From the NCBI RefSeq assembly GCF_000208745.1, contig NC_030858.1:11412454-11476453 (forward strand): 64,000 nucleotides of DNA, given 5' to 3'. Under the pieces are notes generated by a model, which was given only the letters and a program-made list of their open reading frames with translations, had not been told where the DNA came from and did no database searches. A program made the position numbers and the translations under genes. Numbering within the stretch: position 1 is the first letter of the stretch; each line of letters starts with the position of its first letter. This document shows positions 46,489 to 56,405 of this stretch, piece by piece. Source of the DNA: Theobroma cacao. Its lineage: Eukaryota; Streptophyta; Magnoliopsida; Malvales; Malvaceae.

Positions 46489-48175
46489 AAATTTGTTTTG
46501 TAGGTTGAGCTGCACTCAAAAGATACATGTTCAAGAGCTCAACTAAAGAAGAAGTAGCCTTGGTATGTGGACAATGGCTACTCAAGGCACATGACAGGAG
46601 ATGAAATGCTATTTGCTCAGCTAGACAAAAGAAAATGAGGTACCGTATCCTGTGGTGATGATTCAAAAGGTAAAATTCATGGCATAGGAACGGTTGGTAA
46701 GAACTCCCAAACTCATATTAGTCATGTATTGTTGGTTAAAGGTTTGAAACATAATTTATTAAGTATTAGCCAATTGTGTGACAAAGGTTTTAAGGTATGT
46801 TTTGACTCAACTAAATGTGAAGTGATAGATATAAGCTCTAACAAAGTCTCATTTATAGGAAAAAGAATAAAGAATATGTATGTTGTATTTCTTAAGAATC
46901 TTGAAATGGATTGTGAAACATGTTTTCTAGCAAAAGTTGAAAATGATGGTCGGCTATGTCATAAGAGACTTGGACATGTAAGCATGCATACTATGTCAAA
47001 ATTAATTAGGAAAAATCTGGTTATAGGATTGCATAAGCTTAAACTTAAGGATGATCAAATTTGTGATGCATGTCAATTAAGTAAACAAAATATAACATCT
47101 TTTAAAACCAAGAAAGTTGTCTCCACATCTAAACCTCTTGAATTGCTACACATTGATCTATTTGGTCCAATAAGTACAACTAGTTTAGGAGGAAAATCTT
47201 ATGACTTTGTAACAGTTGATGACTACTCTAGGTACACTTGGGTCTATTTTCTTGCTCATAAGAATGATGCTCTACCAGCATTCATAAGTCATTGTAGGAA
47301 GGTTGAGAATGAAAAAGGACTGGCTATAGTTAGTATTATGAGTGATCATGGAGGTGAGTTTGAAGGAGATGAATTTGAGAAGTTTTGTAATGAAAAGAGG
47401 TTGGATCATAATTTTTCTGCACCTAGAACACCCCAGCAAAATGGTGTTATAGAGAGGAAAAATCGAACCTTGAAAAAAATGGCTCGAACTATGCTATGTG
47501 AGAATAATCTACCTAAATACTTTTAGGCAGAAGCTGTTAACACAACAACTTATATCCTTAATAGTGTCTATAAGAGCCATGATATCAAAGACCCCATATG
47601 AGCTATACAAAGGTAGAAAACCAAATATCTCTCACCTTAGGAGCTTTAGCTGCAAATGCTTTGTGTTGAACAATGGAAAACAACTTTTAGGAAAGTTTGA
47701 TACAAAGAGTGATGAAGCTATATTTCTAGGATATGCATTAAATTCTAAGGCCTATAGAGTTTTCAACAAAAGATCATTAACAGTTGAAGAATCCATCCAT
47801 GTAGTTTTTGATGAACCCAATACCTTGCAAAAGAAAATTTCTGATGATGAAAATGATACGGATGTCCTTGAAGGACAAATGGAAGAGATGAGTTTATATG
47901 ACAAGAAAAATAGTGAAGAAAATACCCTAGGTAGAGAAACAGAACCTCCACCCATAGAAACCTTGCAAAGAACTGAAAATCAACATCATGATCTTCCAAA
48001 GAGCTAAAGGTACATCAAGGATCATCCACAAGAGCAAATCATAGGTAACATTTCTCATGTAGTTAAAACTAGAAGAGCAACTAGAGAGACATGTGAGTTT
48101 TTAGCTTTTATCTCTCAAATTGAGCCTAAAAACATTAAGAAGGCAGACAAAGAGGAAAATTGGATAATAGCCATG
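46489..48175 (+). pseudogene. Sirevirus copy 1 pol: protease and integrase, truncated before RT
   Basis: Protease is read as 'WYVDNGYSRHMTG' near 46560: the aspartate stays but D-S-G-C has become D-N-G-Y. The pre-integrase box is 'LCHKRLGHVSMHTM' (first W is C). Integrase shows 'LLHIDLFGP', 'SDHGGEFEGDEFEKFC' and 'NGVIERKNR', so the D-D-E triad is intact, and 'CDACQLSKQ' gives its zinc cysteines. A TAG at 47524-47526 (tryptophan codon in copy 2) and a frameshift just after it break the chain. The reading ends at 'NWIIAM', where the antisense Athila-like LTR begins. Confidence 0.9.
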
Positions 48176-49717
48176 TGTTGTTGAATTTTCTACTCACGCA
48201 AGTGTATGTATCGCAAAGTTAATATAGATATGAGTAGAATGTCGATCCCACAGAGAATTGAATTAATCCTTACAATTAACTACTAAAATTAACACACCTT
48301 AATTTTATCTAAATAATTAAAATTAAAAGGAAAATTTAAATTAATGAACTAATAACGAAAACTAAAACTTAATCTAAAATCTATTAGCAAATTTACTTTA
48401 TTAAATGTGAATGACTACCAGACCTAAGATTATGATATCCCTCAATACTTTATCTGATTATTGTCTCTCTCTCTTAACTCAGTTTAATAGATTAAGTTGC
48501 TAGTCTAAAGTCTTAAATTATTTACAAGTCTCTGTCGAGTTTCTTATAAAAATATATTTCCCAATTAATTTACTATATGTCTATGCAAATTAAATTGAAA
48601 AAAGATTCATTAAGTTTGTGCTCTAATTTTGGCTACATACGGCTTATAGGTATATGTCTACCCTATATGTAAATCAAACCACCTAATCACTAAGTGCATT
48701 CGATCATACACTATTCTATTCAAGATCTTCCTAAATCTCCTTCGTCAAGGTTTAACTTAGGTTTCCAATTCAATCTAATCGGTGATCAGGCAATTAGAAG
48801 CATTAAGATAAGAATAAAATAAACAACTTAAATCTATCAAATATAAGTAAAAGAGAGATAAATAATTCAGACTATATATTGAATTCAATCATAATCTTAG
48901 ATTAGAAATTTAGTTCCCCATCAAGTCACACATAATCATCAAATAAAATATAAACATTAAAATCAAAACCAAGAAAATAAGAGAATAAAAGAAATATAGA
49001 AAAACTCAAGAATTGTGTTCTTGATCTCCAAATCTCCCTAAATTCTGCAAATTCTTCTTAGCTTCAATGACTCTGTGGCTTGACACTCCAATGTCAATCT
49101 GGTGTTTTCTTCTTCTCTCACCTTTTAAGTTCTCCGAAAGGTTGTTTTTATAGGCATTGAAGTTAGACCAAGTTGGGTGAAGAAAGAAGTCAATTTCAAC
49201 TGGGATTTCCTCATCAAACTACATAAGTCGCAGTTTTGCCAAATTAATTAATAGAAATCGCAATTGCTCTAGGACTACTGCAGTGTGTCAACTTCAACAA
49301 GATTTTTGACTATTCTACAGGCCGAACTGGGTAAAGTAGTAAACATAAAAGTTGTATATCTTTCTCTTATCTTTCCAATGGTACAAGAATCGCTTCATTT
49401 GAAACTCTGTATAAAAATATATGATCAAAATACTGAAATATATGCATTGGAAGTCTGCACCTCGAAATTGCTCTCCTTCTTCCATTAAAATTCTTTTTTC
49501 AAACACCTACAAAAGCACTAATAAATCAATAACAACCTATCTTAACCACATTAACACCAAATTAAACATAAAATTAATCAAGATTAGATTGACTCACCTA
49601 AAATAACTAATTTAAAATAATTAAATAAAACCTACTTTTTTCTATGCATTACTACAAAAACCTAGCCAAATTATTATCAATTAAGCTCAAATAACTCTAT
49701 ATCATAGAGTTATCACA
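48176..49717 (-). repeat. 3' LTR of the Athila-like element
   Basis: On the minus strand it begins TGTGATAACTCTATGATA, directly after a TTTGGGGG tract, and ends CAACAACA against the Sirevirus integrase. About 1542 bp. It contains the AGAATGTCGATCCCACAG-type sequence common in plant OTA LTRs. No 5' copy is available to confirm the ends; a 2-4 base shift at the left is possible because TG repeats there. Confidence 0.75.
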
Positions 49718-49754
49718 CCCCCAAACTTAAGATTTTGCTAGTCCTTGAGCAAAA
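49718..49754 (-). promoter_or_regulatory. Polypurine tract and stem-loop next to the 3' LTR
   Basis: On the minus strand TTTTGCT-CAAGGACT-AGCAAAA (7-bp perfect stem) is followed by TCTTAAGTTTGGGGG and then the LTR. The G run is the plus-strand primer. Confidence 0.75.
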
Positions 49755-49814
49755 CATAGAAAATAACCTAACTTACAAAAATCAAATTTAGTCAATGAAA
49801 AATAAATATAGTTA

Positions 49815-49835
49815 TTACTACTACTACTACTACTA
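49815..49835. repeat. (ACT)n microsatellite
   Basis: Seven tandem triplets. Confidence 0.9.
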
Positions 49836-51043
49836 GAGATAAAGTGCACCAACTCAATGATTCTTTATAATTTTCTCAAAAGTATGTCTATCAATCATTA
49901 ACCTCAGGAAAAATAAAAGTCTCATTCAAATTTATGTTTCAATTTCAATGCAAGCACATTCTCAAATGGATTTTCGAGTTTATGTGAAATCTTTTACCAA
50001 AAATATCATGACATCCAAATGAGTTTATGTCAACACAAATTTCAAATTAGTACTAGATGTCCATATGTTTACTTTTCATTTTTCTCTCCACTAATTTAAA
50101 CTAATACAAAGCTAGGGATCAATAGGACTTTATAAAGCTTGTAATGTATGGCTAGGGTCAACGTATGATAAAGGATATTAATGTGGATCAAATCACCCTA
50201 AGCACATAATTATTCTAGGACCTATATATAGAACTCTATTTTCCTTTTCCTAGTACACCTTTTCTTCCACATTTGAACTTTTTCTTTCCTCCAACACTTT
50301 TTTTTTCACAATTTCACACCTCCAAACTTATTTTCTTTGTATTGTAGGCAGTGGGGTTATTTTTTTTTTTTTTGTCATATCAACATTACCTTTCCACCTT
50401 TTTCAACATTAGCTCAATTGATATTTCCTAAAACAATATACATGCTTGGGAGTGAGGGTTGCAAATATGAAAATTTAATTTTAAGGCTAAGCTCAATTAT
50501 TATGTAGTTAAACAAAAAAAAGGAAAATTAGGCTCAAAAGGGGTATGCTAGGGATAAAAATTAAACAAGGTTGGCTTTTTAGGCTCAGGTCCAAAGATGG
50601 CCTAGATCATCTCCCTAACTAAGTATTGCCTAGGATTTTGCTTCGAGAGAAAATTAAGTAAATTCTAGAATTCATGACATAATCTAAAATTCACATCAAT
50701 ATAAACCTTCTCCAAATATTCATAATAATTCAAAGTAAAAGATATAGTATTCAAAATTGTGGAAATCACATCCTAACAATAATACTTAACAAAAAATTTA
50801 GCATGAATCCAAACAAAAACCTTATTCACCAAAAGTTAAAAATTCAAGACAACTAATTATCATCATTGAATAAAAAAAATTATTGAAAAAAATTAGCACA
50901 ACTTTACTCTAGATTCCTAAAATTCATCAAAAATTAAATTCTTTTACCAACTAATCTTAAACTATTTATAAATCTAGATAAGCATGCACATAAAATTAAA
51001 TTTAAAACTTCACAAAATATTCACCATCAGAAAAATAAATTCA

Positions 51044-51080
51044 CCCCCCCAAACTTAAACTAAACATTGTCCTCAATGTT
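51044..51080 (-). promoter_or_regulatory. Second, internal polypurine-tract module of the Athila-like element
   Basis: On the minus strand AACATTG-AGGA-CAATGTT (7-bp perfect stem, AGGA loop) is followed by TAGTTTAAGTTTGGGGGGG. It repeats the layout at 49718-49754 but lies 1.3 kb upstream of the LTR. Confidence 0.75.
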
Positions 51081-51488
51081 AGAAAAAATAAAGAAAATGT
51101 AAAGAATACTCCCCTGATGATTAGATGAATTTTTTAGCAGCTCTAATCCTCCTCTTTATTGTTATCACCTTCATTGCCACTTGAAGAAATTTTTTTTAAC
51201 TACCAAAAAAATAAATAATTAATTAATTAATGTAGAGAAATACAATAAATAATAAAAATAACTAAAAATAAATAAATAAAGGAAAAATTTTTGTTGGGTA
51301 ATAGGTAAATGGGTAAATGGGTTATTGGGTAATGGATAGTCCAAATGAATTAAAAAAATTGGGTTGGGTTAGTGGGCTACCCCATGTTGGCAGGCCAATT
51401 GAGGATGGTGAGTAGTGGCTAGTGGGCTGCAAATTGGCAACCCACTTCAGGGGGGGCCTGCTTATTGGTTGTTTTTTTTTTTTTTGCG

Positions 51489-51660
51489 GAGCCCCGGCTC
51501 ACGTTGTTTGCACTCCTCGAAGCCGTGGCTTCCCATAATGGGAGCCGCGACTAACTTTTTTTTAATTTTTTTTTGAAACTTTTTTTTGTGGAGCTGCAGC
51601 TCCGAACCTGGTGAGCTGTGGCTCACGTTCTTTACACCCCGTGAAGCCGCGACTTACCAT
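51489..51660. repeat. Two GC-rich imperfect repeats in AT-rich surroundings
   Basis: Units at 51489-51537 and 51613-51660 share GGCTCACGTT and GAAGCCG and are about 80 percent alike. They are spaced 124 bp apart between poly-T runs. Function unknown. Confidence 0.7.
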
Positions 51661-51788
51661 TTTTTTATTTTTTTATTTTTTTTTGTAATTTTTTTTAAAC
51701 TTTTTTTATGAACCTGCCCAAAATAAAGAAAAATGTTAATAATTTAATAAATAAATAAATAAAATAAAATAAGATAAAAGAAAGTAAG

Positions 51789-52515
51789 NNNNNNNNNNNN
51801 NNNNNNNNNNNNNNNNNNNNNNNNNNNNNNNNNNNNNNNNNNNNNNNNNNNNNNNNNNNNNNNNNNNNNNNNNNNNNNNNNNNNNNNNNNNNNNNNNNNN
51901 NNNNNNNNNNNNNNNNNNNNNNNNNNNNNNNNNNNNNNNNNNNNNNNNNNNNNNNNNNNNNNNNNNNNNNNNNNNNNNNNNNNNNNNNNNNNNNNNNNNN
52001 NNNNNNNNNNNNNNNNNNNNNNNNNNNNNNNNNNNNNNNNNNNNNNNNNNNNNNNNNNNNNNNNNNNNNNNNNNNNNNNNNNNNNNNNNNNNNNNNNNNN
52101 NNNNNNNNNNNNNNNNNNNNNNNNNNNNNNNNNNNNNNNNNNNNNNNNNNNNNNNNNNNNNNNNNNNNNNNNNNNNNNNNNNNNNNNNNNNNNNNNNNNN
52201 NNNNNNNNNNNNNNNNNNNNNNNNNNNNNNNNNNNNNNNNNNNNNNNNNNNNNNNNNNNNNNNNNNNNNNNNNNNNNNNNNNNNNNNNNNNNNNNNNNNN
52301 NNNNNNNNNNNNNNNNNNNNNNNNNNNNNNNNNNNNNNNNNNNNNNNNNNNNNNNNNNNNNNNNNNNNNNNNNNNNNNNNNNNNNNNNNNNNNNNNNNNN
52401 NNNNNNNNNNNNNNNNNNNNNNNNNNNNNNNNNNNNNNNNNNNNNNNNNNNNNNNNNNNNNNNNNNNNNNNNNNNNNNNNNNNNNNNNNNNNNNNNNNNN
52501 NNNNNNNNNNNNNNN
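51789..52515. other. Assembly gap (727 N)
   Basis: Unknown sequence inside the Athila-like element. It may hide the other end of the hAT-like insertion that terminates at 52865. Confidence 0.95.
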
Positions 52516-52865
52516 AAATATATTTACTTTTTATTTTGTATTAACATTGCAAAAATTATAACTCATAAAATTATTAATTACAGTATATATACCTTTGTTT
52601 ATATAAACTTATAACATATAAATCTAAAGAGAAGTTATGAGATTTGAAAAGTTAATTGGGTAATTGGGTACCCATGAAGAAGATTTTAATAATTTTTTTA
52701 TTTAATCGGGTATTTAAACGGGTTAGGGTAATTATAAGGTAGTAGGAATGTATTACGATTAGGGTTAAGGTAGTAATTTTTAAATTATTCGGATAGTTAA
52801 TAGGGTTAGGATAATTAATTTTTAATAGGGTTAGGGTTCGGGTACCCGACCCGTTAACATCCCTA
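52516..52865. mobile_element. Possible end of a hAT-like element
   Basis: The sequence ends CGACCCGTTAACATCCCTA, the reverse complement of TAGGGATGTTAACGGGTCG, which resembles the TAGGGGTGnnAATGGG terminus of plant hAT elements. It interrupts the integrase tail of the Athila-like element just after 'KKRFLRG'. The other terminus is not visible and may be in the gap. The GGGTTAGGGT words inside are not telomere repeats. Confidence 0.4.
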
Positions 52866-54149
52866 GCCTCTCAAGAAACGCTTCTTTATAGCCACTAGCT
52901 TGACTATGGTACCCCCTTTTGCATTACTTTATACGGCTTGAGATTTTCTTTATTGACCTTGACTGCTCTGGTAAGTCCACTATAAATCTCTATAACATCA
53001 TAAGGATGAATTTTTTTTACCTTAAACTTGTTCCCCCAATATGGTCTAAGATTCCATGGCAAAAGATAAAGTTATGAATCAGAAAGTACTACTTGCTGTC
53101 CAGCCACAAAATCAAGATAGCTGGAAAGTGGTGGTGGTTTTGTCTCAAGAATTGGCAGTTGCTCTGTTGAAGGTGGTGGAATAGGCTTACCTTTATCCTC
53201 ATTGACTAAATCCACTTTATAACAACTATCTATATAGGGAAACTGAGTTGCATCGAACAAATTAAATACCACTTCCTTCTTTCTAACTCTAAAAGTTATT
53301 TTGCCATTCTTCACATCAATAAGTGCTTCAGCTGTAGCTAAGAATGGTCTTCCCAAAATAAGAGGAATTTCAACATCGTCTTCAATCTCGAGCACAATGA
53401 AGTCTACTAGAATGTATAACTGCCCAACTTTAACCAGAACATCCTCTATAATCCTAACAGGGTGCCTGATTGTTCTGTCTGCTAATTGCATGGTAACTAT
53501 AGTAGGTTGTATCTCTTGAAATCCAAGTTTCTTGGCAATAGATAAAGGCATTATTGAAACACTAGCACCTAAATCACATAAAGCTTTAGAAATTTTAAAA
53601 CTACCAATAGTGCATGGAATAGAAAACTCCCTGGATCTTTAAGCTTTGGTGGAAACTTATTCTAGATTATAGCACTACACTTTTCAGTAAGTACAACTAT
53701 CTCAAACTCTTCCAATTTCCTCTTTTTGGTCAGGATGTCTTTCAAGAATTTAAGATAACTTGGCATTTGTTCTAAAGCTTCAGCAAAATGAATATTAATG
53801 TGCAGTTTTTTAAATATCTCAAGAAATCTTTGGAAGTATTTGTAAAGTTTTTGCTTTTGAAAACGTTGAGGAAAAGGTGGTGGAGGTGTGGGGGAAGATT
53901 ATGATTTTTCTTTTGAATTTTTAGCAGATTTTTCAACCACAATTTCTTTTTCAGCATCTTTTTCAATTTCTTTCTCATCATATTGAATTGAAATCTCAGG
54001 ATTTAATGCTTGATTACTTACCTCTTTACATACATTTTTTCCATTGCGGAGAGTGATTGCCATGCAATGTTCCTTACCTTCTTTCTTGGGTTGGGTTCAG
54101 TATCACTTGGTAAGGTACCTAGAGGTCTAGTATTTAAAGCACTGGCAAG
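52866..54149 (-). pseudogene. Athila-like gag/protease linker and protease joined to the integrase C-terminus
   Basis: On the minus strand the linker reads 'PPPFPQRFQKQKLY', 'EALEQMPSYLKFLKDIL' and 'PPKLKDPGSF', then the protease 'ALCDLGASVSIMPLSIAKKLG' across 53560, with the D-x-G-A-S site typical of OTA proteases, and 'IPLILGRPFLATA'. After 'KPPPLSSYL' (near 53115) the chain passes in frame into 'DFVAGQQVVLSDS', a stop, then 'LLPWNLRPYWG' and 'ENLKPYK', which is the C-terminal tail of integrase. The whole RT, RNase H and integrase core, some 2.5-3 kb in relatives, is therefore absent. Confidence 0.82.
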
Positions 54150-55273
54150 TTAGCCTACTTGTATCTCAAGATTTCTAATTGAAGGTACTTGATTTTGAAT
54201 GGAGGCATCAGTCCTTATCATAAGTGCGTCAGTCTTTGTTATGAATGCATCAGTCTTTGTCATAAATTGCATGAACGTATCCTCCATTGAAGGCTTTTTC
54301 TCAGGCATAAGGGCTCTAGATGGAAATCTAGGGGGAAAGTTTGACTTAGCCGTTGATGAGGACCCTTGGTTGTTATTCCATGAAAAATTAGGATGATTCC
54401 TCCAACCAAGATTATAAGTGTTGGAATAAGGATTGTTCTGTTGCATATTTCCAACAAATTGAGAAGACTTAGAATAGATGGGACAATTGTCATTGGAATG
54501 TCCTTCCCCACAAAATTCACATGTCATAAAGGAGTTTTAAATAGCATTAACACTCAGTTTATCTATTTTCTTTGCGACAAAGGCCAATTGTGTAAAGACA
54601 GTGTTTATCACATCTAATTCATGAATTCTAGTAATTTTTCTTGTACCCAATCTTTCTGATGGCCATTGATAATTATTAGAAGCTATCTCTTTCAGCAAAT
54701 CATAAGCCTCATCAATGGATTTACTCATAAGTGCACCTTCAGCGGCAACAGCAATAGTAGTTCTAAAAGGTCCCAGCAAACCATTATAAAAAGTCTGAAC
54801 TTGCAGCCACTTAGGTAATCCATGGTGAGGACATCTTCTCATAAAATCCTTATACCTTTCCCAAGACTCATATAGTGATTGAGAATCAAATTGCATGAAA
54901 GAAGTGATATCATTTCGCATTTTTGCTGACTTTGCAGGTGGGAAGAATTTTGCTAAGAATTTTTTAGCCAAATCATCCCAAATATTAATGGAACTAGCAA
55001 GAAGTGAATTTAACCAACTATTTGCTTTATCTCTCAATGAAAAAGGGAAAAGCCTTAATCTTATGGCATCATCAGTAACACCATTAGCCTTGAATGTATC
55101 GCAAATTTCTAGAAAATTTATTATATGAGCATTCAAATCATCATTAAGCAAACCCCCAAACTGAACAGCAATCTGAATCATCTGAATAATTGATGGCTTA
55201 ATTTCAAAATTGCTGGCTTGAATAGGAGGTCTTCGGATACTAGAGTGGAGATTTTGTACTTGTGGGACTGCAT
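54150..55273 (-). pseudogene. Athila-like gag
   Basis: On the minus strand the capsid reads 'NFEIKPSIIQMIQ', 'FGGLLNDDLNAHIINFLEIC', 'AIRLRLFPFSLRDKANSWLN', 'KKFLAKFFPPAKSAKMRND', 'ESWERYKDFMRRCPHHGL' and 'TFYNGLLG'. These are standard landmarks of the plant OTA retrotransposon gag. A zinc knuckle 'CEFCGEGHSNDNC' follows at about 54482-54520. A TAA at 54537-54539 breaks the frame between capsid and knuckle. The N-terminus is cut at 55273 by Sirevirus copy 2 (left target site TGCAT, 55269-55273). Confidence 0.88.
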
Positions 55274-56347
55274 TGTTGGCTCCATTAGTTTTTGATGATA
55301 ATAAAACATTCTCATTTATTTGTGTCTAATCCTTTATTTAAGTGTGCAGGAAATTAATACATGAAATTAATTTCTTAACTCTTCAAAGGGTATTTTTCAA
55401 AGAAAAAGAGAAATAAAATCAACAAGATGTAACTGAATAATAAGGAGGAAGCTTGTTGGTTAAATAAGGAAGAACATTGGTTGACCAAATTTCAAATTGG
55501 AGTAATGGTGGGCTGCAAAGTTTGAGAAACAGAACCAACTTAGTCAATTAAGTCAGTCGACTAAGTGCCCTCTGTCAGAATCTGCAAACCAGAAACAGAA
55601 TCAACTTAGTCAACCAAGTTAGTCGACTAAGAGCTCTTTGTCTACAATTTGAATCAAAACACTACAAGATAGATTAACGGCTAGAACTCATCCTCAATTG
55701 TTTTCAATGGCCATAAATTGTCAAACTACTATCAGAGTTGTATCTCCAAGTATAAAAGGGTCTACCAACAATAAAAAACTAGTTTTGTTGAAGCCTTGAA
55801 TGAAATTTGAGCTTTAGAAAGAAGAAAAACTAGAAAAGGTTCACTACACTTGTCTACACTTTAACGCTTACTCTGTGCATTTGTATTTAGCACTTAATCC
55901 TGTACCAATCAAATCATCAATTGATCATAGATACTTTCTTTTACCACTTTCTTGTATACTTAGAGTGAGGGAGTCACTCTAAGGGGTTGTTCAAGCTTGG
56001 GAAAGCTTGAATGTTATAGGTTATGGTTGAGCCTTGGAAAACCATTTTGGGTTTTAGTTGAGCCCGTGAAAAACTAGTGTAAAGGTTTTGGCTAAGCCTG
56101 TGAAAAGTCATTGTAAAAGCTTGGTGAAAGCTTGTGAATTTCACTAGATTCTTAGTGAATCGTTGGGAAAATCTTTGGTTGGATAATCAAGGTAGTAGAT
56201 GTAGGTCTTGGACCGAACCACTTTAAATTGTTGTGCACCTTATACTCTGTTTTTACTTTCTTAAGTTCTGAAAATTAGTTCCACATCTTGTCAAGAGCCA
56301 AATTGTGCTATTCACCCCCCCTCTAGCACATATTAACGAGACCAACA
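55274..56347 (+). repeat. 5' LTR of Sirevirus copy 2
   Basis: TGTTGGCTCC to GAGACCAACA, 1074 bp, colinear with the LTRs at 19978 and 26663. Confidence 0.93.
55526..55640 (+). repeat. Two palindromic modules in the LTR of Sirevirus copy 2
   Basis: Both units keep GTCGACTAAG; the first half-sites have decayed to TAGTCAATTAAG and TAGTCAACCAAG, changes consistent with C-to-T or G-to-A at the CG of GTCGAC. Confidence 0.88.
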
Positions 56348-56349
56348 AT

Positions 56350-56361
56350 TGGTATCAGAGC
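56350..56361 (+). promoter_or_regulatory. Primer-binding site of Sirevirus copy 2
   Basis: TGGTATCAGAGC, an exact initiator tRNA-Met complement two bases after the LTR. Confidence 0.93.
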
Positions 56362-56405
56362 TAGTTCCCTGTTTTTAAGGCTTAACATCCTTTGGGATGA
56401 TCCAA

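Larger units (their letters stand above)
26663..48175 (+). mobile_element. Sirevirus copy 1 (Copia), split and 3'-truncated
   Basis: The element begins with an LTR at 26663 inside the Ale-like RNase H, then has a primer-binding site, gag, protease and integrase. The gag is interrupted by the full-length Tekay element at 27999-44975. Pol stops at 48175, where an antisense Athila-like element inserted, just as the RT domain starts ('WIIAM'). The RT, RNase H, 3' ORF and 3' LTR are not in the window. The left target site would be GAATG (26658-26662); its partner is outside. Confidence 0.9.
49755..51788 (-). other. Long non-coding 3' region of the Athila-like element
   Basis: About 2 kb between the N gap and the LTR-proximal tract. 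No ORF of note on the minus strand, although some Athila elements carry an env-like ORF here. It contains a triplet microsatellite, several poly-T runs, a second tract module (51044-51080) and a GC-rich near-duplicate (51489-51660). Confidence 0.55.
48176..55273 (-). mobile_element. Antisense Athila-like (OTA clade) Gypsy with a large pol deletion, 5' part outside
   Basis: On the minus strand, from right to left: gag (cut at 55273 by Sirevirus copy 2), gag C-terminus, protease, a joined integrase C-terminal tail, a hAT-like terminal sequence, an N gap, a long non-coding region with two polypurine-tract modules, and the 3' LTR (48176-49717). It inserted into pol of Sirevirus copy 1; the left target site would be CCATG (48171-48175). 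The gag and D-L-G-A-S protease style are those of Athila-like elements. The 5' LTR is not in the window. Confidence 0.85.

Noticed and set aside
50352..50374. Poly-T run as an RNA polymerase III terminator
   Set aside because: No A/B box or small-RNA gene precedes it. Poly-T runs are common in this AT-rich region.
52720..52850. GGGTTAGGGT words suggesting interstitial telomere repeat
   Set aside because: The plant repeat is TTTAGGG in tandem. Here the words are scattered and belong to the hAT-like terminus.
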